Below, piece after piece: positions 1-7,000 of a DNA stretch of 9,186 nt. The first letter of the stretch is position 1. Every line of letters begins with the position of its first letter. The DNA lies in assembly GCA_023388955.1 (NCBI GenBank), contig JAEWFH010000110.1, positions 1 through 9,186 on the forward strand. Direction: 5' to 3'. Both the position numbers and the translations under genes were made by a program. Source of the stretch: Pseudomonadota bacterium. Lineage in GTDB: Bacteria > Pseudomonadota > Gammaproteobacteria > Xanthomonadales > Xanthomonadaceae. The notes beneath the pieces were generated by a model. It was not told the origin of the DNA, made no database searches, and worked only from the letters and a program-made list of their open reading frames with translations.

Positions 1-1169
1 GCCTCGATCACCACCTGGTCGACCGGACGGTCGATCACGCGGATCAGCTCCTTCATCTCGGCGACCTTCTTGGGCGTGTCGCTGATCATCAGGGTGTTGG
101 TGCGTGCATCGGCCACCAGCCGGCCTCGCGGCGACATGAAGCCGCTGTCGGTGTTGCCGCCCTGCCCACCCTGGCCGCCCTGGCCGCCGCCGATGCCCCG
201 GGCTTCGGTCAGCGCGGTGTAGATCTGCTCGGCGTTGTGGTAGTTGATCTGGATGTACTCGGTGGTCAACTCGACGCTGTTCTCCAGCGCGATGCGGGCC
301 TGCTCAATCGCCTGCTCGTATCCGGCGATCTCCGCCTGCGGCGCGATCCAGATGACGTTGCCGCTGCGGCGCTTGTCCAGGCCCTTGGCGCGCAGGATCA
401 GGTCCAGCGCCTGGTCCCAGGGCACGTTGGTCAGGCGCAGGGTCAGGTTGCCCTGCACGTTGTCGGCGGCAACCACGTTCAGCCCGGCCATCTCGGCGAT
501 CAGCTGCAGCGCGGTGCGTACCGGCACGTCCTGGAAGTTGAAGGTCACCGGCATGCCCGAGTAGGCACGCTCGCTGACTGCGACGTCACCCGAGCTGGTC
601 TGGCCCATCGCCCGCGTGTCCGATCGGGTTGCGGTGGCCACGTCGGCACGCGGCACGACTTCGACGATGTACTCGTTGCCGGTCTGGTAGGCCAGCGATT
701 CGAACGCGCCTTCGGTATGCAGGACCAGCGTGGCGCCGCTGCCGCTGCCACGGGCCTCGACCGAGTCGACCGGGGTCGCGAAGTCGGACACGTCAAGCGG
801 CCGCTGCAGGTGCGAGGGCAGCTGCGCATTGGGCACCTTGACGACCACGCGCGAACCTTCGTTGCGCAGGTCCGGCGTGGCGCCCTCCCCGCTGAAGCGC
901 AGCACCAGGCGCCCGGCGCCACCCTCGCCCCGGTTGAAGTCGATGTCGGCCACCGAGATCACGCCCGGCAGCTGCTTGGCCGGGTCCGGGTTGTTCAGCG
1001 GCGCCGGCTGTACCGGCGTGGCGGCGTCCTGCCCGAGCGGGGCGGCATGCACGGCCGTGAATGCGGCCAGGGCCCCGGCCAACAGGCCGACGCCAATGCC
1101 GCGGCCGTAACGCCGCCATTGCAGGGAATGCTTCGCACGCTGCGAGCGATTGCGGTTGAAAACGGTCAT
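1..1169 (-). CDS. pilQ: Type IV pilus secretin PilQ, N-terminal 389 residues (cut by left window edge)
   Basis: PilQ is the outer-membrane secretin through which the type IV pilus is extruded and retracted. The reading frame opens at an ATG (1169) and stays open to the edge, ending mid-codon, so the C-terminal secretin barrel lies outside the window. Visible parts in order: a basic start and hydrophobic signal peptide with likely cleavage after VHA (about residue 42); one AMIN-type peptidoglycan-binding domain (about 70-172); a linker; the secretin N0/STN domain (about 204-278, with VTFNFQDVPVRTALQLIAE); and an N1 domain (about 300-389, with YIQINYHNAEQIYTAL and RLVADARTNTLMISD). A Gly/Gln repeat interrupts N1 at 327-338. 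One AMIN domain rather than the two of Pseudomonas PilQ fits what I recall of Xanthomonadaceae. The gene is last of the five-gene operon, 19 nt after pilP. Identification is confident; the gene is truncated only by the window. Confidence 0.95.
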   Translation of the reverse strand, partial: MTVFNRNRSQRAKHSLQWRRYGRGIGVGLLAGALAAFTAVHAAPLGQDAATPVQPAPLNNPDPAKQLPGVISVADIDFNRGEGGAGRLVLRFSGEGATPDLRNEGSRVVVKVPNAQLPSHLQRPLDVSDFATPVDSVEARGSGSGATLVLHTEGAFESLAYQTGNEYIVEVVPRADVATATRSDTRAMGQTSSGDVAVSERAYSGMPVTFNFQDVPVRTALQLIAEMAGLNVVAADNVQGNLTLRLTNVPWDQALDLILRAKGLDKRRSGNVIWIAPQAEIAGYEQAIEQARIALENSVELTTEYIQINYHNAEQIYTALTEARGIGGGQGGQGGQGGNTDSGFMSPRGRLVADARTNTLMISDTPKKVAEMKELIRVIDRPVDQVVIE

Positions 1170-1188
1170 CGTGCTATGCCCCCGGTCC

Positions 1189-1737
1189 TCAATTGTCTTC
1201 CAGCGCGATCGACGCAGGGCGCTCAAGCCAGCCGCCTGCCCCGTCGGGCACCAGTTCCACCAGTTCCACGCGGTCCTCGAACACGCCGGTCACCCGGCCG
1301 TCGCTCTGGCCCATGTAATCGCCGGGACGCACCCGGTAGGTCACCTTGTCCGGTGCCAGCATCAGCGCCGCCAGCGAGCCGCCCGTGCCCAGGGTCCCGA
1401 CCATGTCCAGGCTGTCGAGCGGGAACTGCTCGAGCGTCTGCTTGCGGCGGTCGGAGTCGGGGCGCGGGCCACTGGAGCCGTCGCGGTCGGTGAAGGCGTT
1501 CGAGAACGGATCGCGCAGGTCCTGCGCGGCGTACTCGAAGGTCTCGAACTGCTGCATCACCGGCAGCGGATCCAGCGGCGGCGCCGGCCGGGCACGCACC
1601 TCGGCGACCCAGTTCTCGAGGTTGGGCGCATCACCGGGCGTGCTGGTGATGCCGCGCGCGCAGCCCGCCACGACCATGGCCAGGACGGCCACCGCGAGCA
1701 GCCGCACGCCGGTGCGGTCGTCAGTTTGCACGGCCAT
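1189..1737 (-). CDS. pilP: Type IV pilus assembly lipoprotein PilP
   Basis: PilP is the lipoprotein that bridges the inner-membrane PilN/PilO pair to the periplasmic domains of the PilQ secretin. The 182-residue product has a short polar start, a hydrophobic stretch (13-24) and a lipobox V-A-G-C with the lipidated cysteine at residue 26. The next residue is Ala, not Asp. Residues 27-70 form a Pro-rich, probably flexible segment that in the family contacts PilN/PilO. The conserved DLRDPF motif follows at 73-78, then a compact beta domain (about 104-178: FPLDSLDMVGTL, then Y-R-V-R-P-G-D-Y-M-G) of the GspC-like HR type that contacts the secretin. Length is near the family norm of about 175. The ATG lies 1 nt after the pilO stop and has a strong GGAGGAGGG ribosome site inside the last pilO codons. 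Confidence 0.95.
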   Translation of the reverse strand: MAVQTDDRTGVRLLAVAVLAMVVAGCARGITSTPGDAPNLENWVAEVRARPAPPLDPLPVMQQFETFEYAAQDLRDPFSNAFTDRDGSSGPRPDSDRRKQTLEQFPLDSLDMVGTLGTGGSLAALMLAPDKVTYRVRPGDYMGQSDGRVTGVFEDRVELVELVPDGAGGWLERPASIALEDN

Positions 1738-1738
1738 C

Positions 1739-2386
1739 TCAGCCCTCCTCCCCTTCCTGCATCGCCGCCACTTCGTCCTCGTCGAGGTAGCGGTAGGTCT
1801 TCACCGTACCGGCGAGCTCGAGCGGAGCGTTGGCGCGGATGCCGGCATCGGCGTTGCCCCGCGGCTTCAGCGAAATGTCGTGCATGGTCATGATGACCAC
1901 GCGCGGCAACGAGGCGACACCGCTGACGAAGCCACCGAACTGGTGGTAGCTGCCGACCATGCGCAGCGCGATGGGCTTCTCGGCATAGAACTCCAGCGGG
2001 ACCTCGGGGCCAGGCTGGAACAGCTCGTTGCTGATGCCGGTGGCGATCGCGGTCTGGGAGATGTCGGTGATCAGGTCGGGCATCTCGGTGCGGCTGGGCA
2101 GCTGCCGCAGCATCTGCTGCAGTTGCTGCTCCATTTGGGCCAGCTGCTGCTTGAGCGGCTCCAGGTTGGAGGCTCGGCCCTGTTTCTCGGCGAACTCCGC
2201 GCGCAGGTCGGACTCGGTACGCTCCAGTCCGGCCAGGGTCTCGCGCTGGTCACGCACGAACACCCACCAGCCCAGGCCGACGATCAGCAGGGCGACCAGG
2301 ACGTAGAGCCCGATCCGGGCCTCGTTGGGCCAGCCCCCGATGTTGTTGAAGTCGAGCTCGCGGACGTTGATCTTCTTTCGGCTCAC
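1739..2386 (-). CDS. pilO: Type IV pilus inner-membrane protein PilO
   Basis: PilO pairs with PilN in the inner membrane to form the periplasmic alignment platform between PilM and PilP/PilQ. The 215-residue protein has a short cytoplasmic N-terminus, one transmembrane helix (about 24-44), a Gln/Glu-rich coiled coil (about 46-96, with Q-Q-L-A-Q-M-E-Q-Q-L-Q-Q) and a ferredoxin-like periplasmic domain (about 103-200, with PIALRMVGSYHQFGGFVSGV and VVIMTMHDISL). Length and layout are typical. The start codon is GTG: its last three bases plus the next one form GTGA, overlapping the TGA stop of pilN by 4 nt. An AAGGAG element sits 7 nt before the GTG, inside the last pilN codons, so translation is probably coupled. 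The C-terminus ends in an acidic E-G-E-E-G run that also encodes the pilP ribosome site. Confidence 0.95.
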   Translation of the reverse strand: MSRKKINVRELDFNNIGGWPNEARIGLYVLVALLIVGLGWWVFVRDQRETLAGLERTESDLRAEFAEKQGRASNLEPLKQQLAQMEQQLQQMLRQLPSRTEMPDLITDISQTAIATGISNELFQPGPEVPLEFYAEKPIALRMVGSYHQFGGFVSGVASLPRVVIMTMHDISLKPRGNADAGIRANAPLELAGTVKTYRYLDEDEVAAMQEGEEG

Positions 2387-3162
2387 GATTCAACTCCTTC
2401 GGCAGCGTCCGCTTCGACGGCTTCGGCTTCGGGCGCCCCGGCGGCGGCCGGGTCGGCGGCGCCGGCCCCGTCCCCTTCCACGGCTTCCGGCGCTGCGGCT
2501 TCGGTCTCTCCGGCTTCGGCTGCCCCGGCAACGGCGGCGGCACCGTCTTCCATCGCGATCGCCTCGGACACCGGCGGTGCCACGTCCGGGATCCCGTCGC
2601 CGTCCTCGTCCACCGGGGCGGTCGGGTTGGCCAGGCGGACGGTCAGCGTGAACTGGTACGGCAGGCCCTGCTCGAAGCCCTTGGCCTCGATGATCGACAG
2701 CTCCGGACGGGTCATCCAGCCGGAACCCTCCAGGTTGCGCATGTACGTGCTGACCCGGGTATTGGACTGGGCGCGCCCGTTGAGGGTCAGGGTCTCGCTG
2801 TCCTGCTTGAGCGAGGTGAGCACCACGCCGTCGGGAATGGTGCGCACCAGCGAGTCGAACAGGTGGACCATCTGCGAGCGGTTGGCCTGCAACTTCTCGA
2901 TCACGTCCTTGCGCGCCAGCAGGCGCGACTTCTGCTCGTCGAGCTTGTCGATCTCCTTGATCTGCTCGTCGACCTCGGTGATGCGGGCCTTGAGGAAGTC
3001 GTTGCGCTCGTTCTGGCCATCGATCTGGCGGTTGTGCCAGGTGATGATCAGCAGCACCAGGACCACCGCACCGGCCAGGGTAAGCCCCAGTCCGGCCATG
3101 GCTTCCTTCTGGCGCTGGCGGCGCCGCTCGGCGCGCCAGGGCAACAGGTTTATGCGGGCCAT
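2383..3162 (-). CDS. pilN: Type IV pilus inner-membrane protein PilN with acidic C-terminal tail
   Basis: PilN binds cytoplasmic PilM through its N-terminal peptide and dimerises with PilO in the periplasm. The 259-residue product carries the hallmark INLLPWR motif at residues 4-10, then a basic stretch, one transmembrane helix (about 23-42), a charged coiled coil (about 45-95) and the periplasmic alpha/beta domain (about 97-178, with TIPDGVVLTSLKQDSETLTLNGRA in pieces around 108-131). The last 80 residues (181-259) are unlike the core: an Ala/Glu/Asp/Pro-rich tail with a D-E-D-G-D-G-I-P-D motif at 185-193. Without it the protein would be near the usual 180-200 residues. The ATG overlaps the pilM stop by one base (TGATG), with AGGAG 9 nt upstream. 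Identity is certain; the tail's role is unknown. Confidence 0.95.
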   Translation of the reverse strand: MARINLLPWRAERRRQRQKEAMAGLGLTLAGAVVLVLLIITWHNRQIDGQNERNDFLKARITEVDEQIKEIDKLDEQKSRLLARKDVIEKLQANRSQMVHLFDSLVRTIPDGVVLTSLKQDSETLTLNGRAQSNTRVSTYMRNLEGSGWMTRPELSIIEAKGFEQGLPYQFTLTVRLANPTAPVDEDGDGIPDVAPPVSEAIAMEDGAAAVAGAAEAGETEAAAPEAVEGDGAGAADPAAAGAPEAEAVEADAAEGVES

Positions 3163-4220
3163 CAGTCGAAGCTCCTCAGGGCCAGGCCGCAGGCGATCAT
3201 CAGCGCCGGGGCATCCTGGGCCAGCGCGCGGGCATTCACGCCCTGGCGCAGGGTCATGTGGGCCAGCGGGTTGGCGGTCACGGTCGGCACGCCCAGCTGT
3301 TCCTCGACCATCGCCGCGATGCCGGGGATGGCGGCGTTGCCACCGGCGAGGACGATCTGGTCGACCCGGTTGTGCTCGCTGCCTGCGTAGAAGAACTGCA
3401 GCAGGCGGCTGACCTGCTGGACCATCGCCTCCTTGAACGGATCCAGCACCTCGGACTCGTACGTGTCGGGAAGCCCGCCCTGACGCTTGGCCAGACCGGC
3501 CTCCTCGTAGCTGAGCCCGTAGCGGCGCATCACCTCGTCGGTGAGCTGCTTGCCGCCGAAGACCTGCTCGCGCGTATAGATGCTGCGGCCGCCGCGCAGG
3601 ACGTTGAGCGTGGTCATGGTGGCGCCGGAGTCGATCAGCGCGACCAGGCCGTTCGGCGGCACGGTCAGCTGGTCGGCGATCAGCCCGAAGGCGTTCTCGA
3701 TGGCGAACGCCTCCACGTCCATGACCCGGGGCGTCAGGCCACCGGCCTGCAGCACCGAGGCGCGGATCTCCACGTTCTCCGCGCGCGAGGCCGCCAGCAG
3801 CACCTCCACCGACTCGGTGCTCCCCGGCACCGGGCCGAGCACCTCGAAATCGAGGTTCACTTCCTCGATGGGGTACGGGATGTAGTTGACCGCCTCGAGC
3901 TCGACCTGGGCTTCCAGGTCGTCTTCCTCCAGGTCGGCCGACATCGGGATCACCTTGGTGATCACCGACGAACCCGCCACCGCGGCGGCGGCGTGCCGGG
4001 CACGCGTGCCCGAGCGGTTGACCGCACGGCGGATCGCGTCACCGACCGCATCGGCCTCGACGATGTTCTTTTCCACCACCGCGTTGGGCGGCAGCGGCTC
4101 CACCGCGTAGTGCTCCACGCGGTAGCGGCTACCGTTGCGTGAAAGCTGCAACAGCTTCACCGCGGTAGAACTGATATCCACGCCGACGAGCGCCGGCTGG
4201 CTCTTCCTGATCACACCCAA
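3162..4220 (-). CDS. pilM: Type IV pilus actin-like ATPase PilM
   Basis: PilM is the cytoplasmic actin/FtsA-like ATP-binding protein that docks onto the PilN N-terminus and communicates with the pilus motor side. The 352-residue product shows the actin-fold signatures: phosphate-1 loop VGVDISSTAVK (12-22), the family block AVEPLPPNAVVEKN (39-52), phosphate-2 region VALIDSGATMTTLNV (193-207) and adenosine loop IVLAGGNAAIPGI (289-301). Length matches the family norm of about 354. The start is taken as TTG at 4220, giving M-G-V-I-R-K-S-Q, which fits the N-terminus I recall for Xanthomonas PilM. A GGGGGAA ribosome-site-like run lies 4 nt upstream. An alternative is the in-frame GTG two codons later. 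An upstream ATG at 4233 is out of frame. It is first gene of the pil operon, divergent from mrcA. Confidence 0.95.
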   Translation of the reverse strand: MGVIRKSQPALVGVDISSTAVKLLQLSRNGSRYRVEHYAVEPLPPNAVVEKNIVEADAVGDAIRRAVNRSGTRARHAAAAVAGSSVITKVIPMSADLEEDDLEAQVELEAVNYIPYPIEEVNLDFEVLGPVPGSTESVEVLLAASRAENVEIRASVLQAGGLTPRVMDVEAFAIENAFGLIADQLTVPPNGLVALIDSGATMTTLNVLRGGRSIYTREQVFGGKQLTDEVMRRYGLSYEEAGLAKRQGGLPDTYESEVLDPFKEAMVQQVSRLLQFFYAGSEHNRVDQIVLAGGNAAIPGIAAMVEEQLGVPTVTANPLAHMTLRQGVNARALAQDAPALMIACGLALRSFD

Positions 4221-4224
4221 GGTA

Positions 4225-4231
4225 TTCCCCC
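4225..4231 (-). promoter_or_regulatory. Ribosome-binding-site-like run for pilM
   Basis: On the minus strand a GGGGGAA run precedes the TTG start at 4220 by four bases. It is a poor but usable Shine-Dalgarno-like sequence and is the main local evidence for choosing TTG. The in-frame GTG at 4214 would have a spacing of 10. Start choice is tentative. Confidence 0.4.
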
Positions 4232-4239
4232 ATTGCCAC

Positions 4240-4255
4240 GGTGCGCTCGCGCACC
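4240..4255. repeat. Inverted repeat in the pilM leader
   Basis: The 16-bp stretch GGTGCGCTCGCGCACC is an inverted repeat (six or seven paired bases around a CTCG or TC centre). It lies directly upstream of the pilM ribosome site, so in the pilM transcript it could form a small hairpin near the translation start, or it could be a protein-binding palindrome. No function is known to me. Confidence 0.5.
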
Positions 4256-4297
4256 TGTAGTGGCCGGCGTCTTAGATAACGGACTTTTTACCCTCTC

Positions 4298-4311
4298 GCA
4301 ACCCTTTCGCC
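4298..4311 (-). promoter_or_regulatory. Candidate sigma-54-like promoter of the pilMNOPQ operon
   Basis: Read on the minus strand, GGCGAAAGGGTTGC keeps the invariant GG and GC of a -24/-12 element at the required ten-base spacing, plus the TTGC of the -12 box, but matches only GGC of the usual GGCACG at -24. A start near 4286 would leave a leader of about 66 nt. The same TTGCGA could instead serve as a -35 hexamer, 17 nt before a weak TATCTA -10 (4278-4273). Sigma-54 control of pilus genes is known in Pseudomonas and reported for Xanthomonas, which is why this is worth listing. The match is imperfect. Confidence 0.25.
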
Positions 4312-4351
4312 CGGTAATTGCCCACCAGCGCACCTTTCTGCCGTCCAGCGT

Positions 4352-4370
4352 CCGCCGGCAGTGCCGGCGG
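4352..4370. repeat. Perfect 9-bp inverted repeat between pilM and mrcA
   Basis: CCGCCGGCA and TGCCGGCGG are perfect reverse complements separated by a single G. The palindrome lies 26 nt upstream of the mrcA -10 element, overlapping where the -35 contact would begin, and about 40 nt upstream of the candidate pilM promoter. It could be an operator or simply a GC-rich palindrome; no T-tract follows on either strand, which argues against a terminator. Confidence 0.55.
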
Positions 4371-4396
4371 TCGACGGGCGTTGCCACGCCCTCCTC

Positions 4397-4402
4397 TATA
4401 CT
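4397..4402 (+). promoter_or_regulatory. -10 element of the probable mrcA promoter
   Basis: TATACT matches the sigma-70 -10 consensus at five of six positions and lies 34 nt before the mrcA ATG, predicting a leader of about 28 nt. No convincing TTGACA-like -35 is present at 16-18 nt spacing; TCGACG at 4371-4376 is 20 nt away. A strong -10 with a poor -35 is common in GC-rich Xanthomonadaceae, so the call rests on the -10 alone. Confidence 0.5.
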
Positions 4403-4436
4403 GCCCCGCCCGCAACCCGCCTGCCGGACGCGCCCG

Positions 4437-6947
4437 ATGTCGCCCCGACTCCGCCGAATCCTCCGCTGGACCCTGCTGACCTTCGCCGTCCTGGCGGTGG
4501 CCGGTGCCGTCGTCGCCGGCGTACTGTACGCGCGCATCTCTTCCGGCCTGCCCGACGTGGAGACCCTGCGCGACGTCGAGCTCCAGGAGCCGATGTACGT
4601 GCATGCGTCCGATGGCTCGCTGATCGCGGTGTTCGGCGAAATGCGGCGCTACCCGGTCTCCATCGACGAGGTGCCGGAGCGGTTCAAGCAGGCTTTCATC
4701 GCCATCGAGGACGCCAGCTTCTACGAGCACCACGGCGTCGACTTCAAGGGCGTGGCGCGTGCGGTATGGCTGATCCTGACCACCGACGACGAACGCGTCC
4801 CAGGTGGCTCCACGATCACCCAGCAGGTGGCCCGGCAGTTCTTCCTCAGCACCGAGTACAGCTACACCCGCAAGGCGGCGGAGATGCTGCTGGCGTTCCG
4901 GATGGAGCGCGAGCTGAGCAAGGACGAGATCTTCGAGCTCTACCTCAACAACAGCTTCTTCGGGAACCGCGCCTACGGCATTGCCGCGGCAGCCGAGTTC
5001 TACTACGGAAAGACACTGGAGGAGCTGGACCTGGACGAGATGGCGGCCCTGGCCGGCACGCCCAAGTTCCCCTCCAGCGCCAACCCCCTCAGCAACCCGG
5101 AACGCTCCAAGGTCCGCCGCGACTACATCCTCGAGCGCATGGCGCTGCTGGGCTTCATCAGCGCCGCCGAACGCGATGCCGCCCAGGCCACCGCCATGCA
5201 CGCCAGCCCGCATGAGCCGCCGATCCAGCTCTATGCGCCCTACGTGGCCGAGATGGTCCGGCTGGACATGGTCGAGCGCTACGGCGCGGAGGCGCTGACC
5301 CGCGGCTACCGGGTCACCACCACCATCGACGCGGACATGCAGCGCGCCGCCAACCAGGCGGTGCGCGACGGGCTGGTGACCTACGACCGCCGCCACGGCT
5401 GGCACGGGGTCGAGCAGCAGTTCGAGCTGGGCGAGGACGAGGGCGCCGAGGAAGCCAGGGCGCGCCTGCGCGGCATCCCGACCCAGGTCGACATGGTCCC
5501 CGCGATCGTTCTCTCCACCACCTCGGCCACCGCCTCCGTGGTGCTGCCCAGCGGGCGCGAGGTCGAGCTTGGCAGCAAGGACGGGTGGGGCAACCGAAGC
5601 CCCGGCGCGCTGCTGTCGCGCGGCGACCTGGTGCGCGTGTACCGCGATGACGCCGAGGGTGCCGGCGAGGGCGAGGGCAATGGAGACGGCGACGACGCGG
5701 CTGCCCCGCGCTACCGGCTCACCCAGATCCCCCGCGCCCAGACCGCGCTGGTTTCCATGGAGGCGCGCACCGGTGCGCTGCGGGCGCTCAACGGCGGCTT
5801 CAGCTTTGCCGGCAGCAAGTTCAACCGTGCCACCCAGGCCAAACGGCAGCCCGGTTCCAGCTACAAGCCCTTCCTGTATGCCGCCGCGCTGGAGAAGGGC
5901 TTCAACCCGGCCTCGGTGGTGGTCGACGCGCCGGTGGTGTTCCAGGACCGTGCCGGCAACGTCTGGCGCCCGCAGAACGACGACGGCAAGTTCATCGGCC
6001 CGATGCGCCTGCGCGAGGCGCTGGTGCGCTCGCGCAACCTGGTCTCGGTGCGGATGCTCGACACCATCGGCATCGACTATGCCCGCAACTACATCAGCCA
6101 TTTCGGCTTCGACCACGACAGCCTGCCGCCGAACCTGTCGATGTCGCTGGGCACCGCCTCGCTCACCCCGCTGTCGGTGGCGCGCGGCTATGCCGCCTTT
6201 GCCAATGGCGGCTTCCGGGTCCAGCCGTGGCTCGTCGCGCAGGTACGCGACCGCGACGGCGTGGTGATCTTCGAGGAAGAACCGCAGGTGGCCTGCCGCG
6301 AGTGCTCCGGCCAGGCCGGTACGCCGGTGGCCCGGCAGGCGGACAACACCGTGGGCGGGTTCAACTTCGGCCCCAGCACCCCGCCGCCGGCCCCGGAAGC
6401 CGGGGAGGCCGACGAGGCCCCGGCGCGCCAGGTGCAGACCCTCCCGGCCGACGCCGAGCTGGCACCGCGGGCGATCGACCCGCGGGTGGCCTGGCAGATC
6501 CATTCCATCCTCAAGGACGTGGTCAAGCGCGGCACCGGCCGCGCCGCGCTGGTGCTGGAACGCGAGGACGTGGGCGGCAAGACCGGCTCCACCAACGAAC
6601 ACCGCGACGCCTGGTTCTCCGGCTTCGGCGGCGGGCTGGTGACCACGGTCTGGGTCGGTCGCGACGACTTCACCCCCCTGGGCCGCGGCGAGTACGGCGG
6701 CCGGGCCGCCCTGCCGGTGTGGATCGACTTCATGCGCGTCGCCCTGGACGACCGCCCGCTGACCGACGACACCCCGCCGGAGGGCATGGTGCGGGTGTCG
6801 GTCGCCGCCAACGGCAGCCTGGTCCCGGAAGGCAGCGGCGGCATCCAGGAATGGGTCAAGACCGAGGACCTGGAGCGCATGCAAAGCTGGTCGGACTGGG
6901 GCCCGGATGAATCCGCGGCCACCGAAGAGGTCTTCGACATCTTCTGA
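4437..6947 (+). CDS. mrcA: Bifunctional penicillin-binding protein 1A (glycosyltransferase/transpeptidase)
   Basis: PBP1A polymerises lipid II into glycan strands and cross-links the stem peptides in the periplasm, anchored by one N-terminal transmembrane helix (about 11-31 of 836). The GT51 domain (about 55-235) has the catalytic EDASFYEHHG motif (Glu91), GGSTITQQ (123-130), the second acidic site around RKAAE (145-149) and LYLNN (168-172). An OB-like domain follows (about 320-435). The transpeptidase domain (about 435-765) has all three motifs: S-S-Y-K with nucleophile Ser474, S-R-N (532-534) and K-T-G (715-717). Oddities are an acidic Gly/Glu/Asp loop at 404-420 and a C-x-x-C at 620-623 in a Pro/Glu-rich insert; I see no other cysteines. 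The ATG at 4437 directly precedes the basic-then-hydrophobic anchor. The open frame runs 68 codons further upstream but across the promoter. The ribosome site is weak. The gene is also called ponA. Confidence 0.97.
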   Translation: MSPRLRRILRWTLLTFAVLAVAGAVVAGVLYARISSGLPDVETLRDVELQEPMYVHASDGSLIAVFGEMRRYPVSIDEVPERFKQAFIAIEDASFYEHHGVDFKGVARAVWLILTTDDERVPGGSTITQQVARQFFLSTEYSYTRKAAEMLLAFRMERELSKDEIFELYLNNSFFGNRAYGIAAAAEFYYGKTLEELDLDEMAALAGTPKFPSSANPLSNPERSKVRRDYILERMALLGFISAAERDAAQATAMHASPHEPPIQLYAPYVAEMVRLDMVERYGAEALTRGYRVTTTIDADMQRAANQAVRDGLVTYDRRHGWHGVEQQFELGEDEGAEEARARLRGIPTQVDMVPAIVLSTTSATASVVLPSGREVELGSKDGWGNRSPGALLSRGDLVRVYRDDAEGAGEGEGNGDGDDAAAPRYRLTQIPRAQTALVSMEARTGALRALNGGFSFAGSKFNRATQAKRQPGSSYKPFLYAAALEKGFNPASVVVDAPVVFQDRAGNVWRPQNDDGKFIGPMRLREALVRSRNLVSVRMLDTIGIDYARNYISHFGFDHDSLPPNLSMSLGTASLTPLSVARGYAAFANGGFRVQPWLVAQVRDRDGVVIFEEEPQVACRECSGQAGTPVARQADNTVGGFNFGPSTPPPAPEAGEADEAPARQVQTLPADAELAPRAIDPRVAWQIHSILKDVVKRGTGRAALVLEREDVGGKTGSTNEHRDAWFSGFGGGLVTTVWVGRDDFTPLGRGEYGGRAALPVWIDFMRVALDDRPLTDDTPPEGMVRVSVAANGSLVPEGSGGIQEWVKTEDLERMQSWSDWGPDESAATEEVFDIF

Positions 6948-6990
6948 GCGTGCTAGCGTGGCCTGGCGCACGCCGTACCGGTCGTGCGAT

Positions 6991-6995
6991 GGAGG
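6991..6995 (+). promoter_or_regulatory. Ribosome-binding site deciding the start at 7001
   Basis: GGAGG lies five bases before the ATG at 7001, the only consensus site near the candidate starts of this frame. The other in-frame starts (GTG 6950, ATG 6989, ATG 7085) lack one. Confidence 0.6.
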
Positions 6996-7000
6996 ACGCC

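Noticed and set aside
2250..2543. Proline/lysine-rich minus-strand frame overlapping the pilN tail
   Set aside because: The Pro-Lys repeats are a frame-shifted reading of the Ala/Glu-rich PilN tail codons; no ribosome site and it crosses the pilN/pilO junction.
1346..3412. Plus-strand open frame of 688 codons opposite pilN, pilO and pilP
   Set aside because: Shadow of the pil genes; Ser/Arg/Ala-rich translation with no domain.
4233..4436. 68-codon upstream extension of mrcA in frame from TTG
   Set aside because: It crosses the -10 element and the palindrome, has no family similarity, and would bury the membrane anchor that normally starts PBP1A.
6951..6959. TGCTAGCGT as a separate promoter for the gene at 7001
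   Set aside because: Only the TG extension and three of six -10 bases fit, with no -35; read-through from mrcA explains expression as well. Mentioned in the gene entry only.
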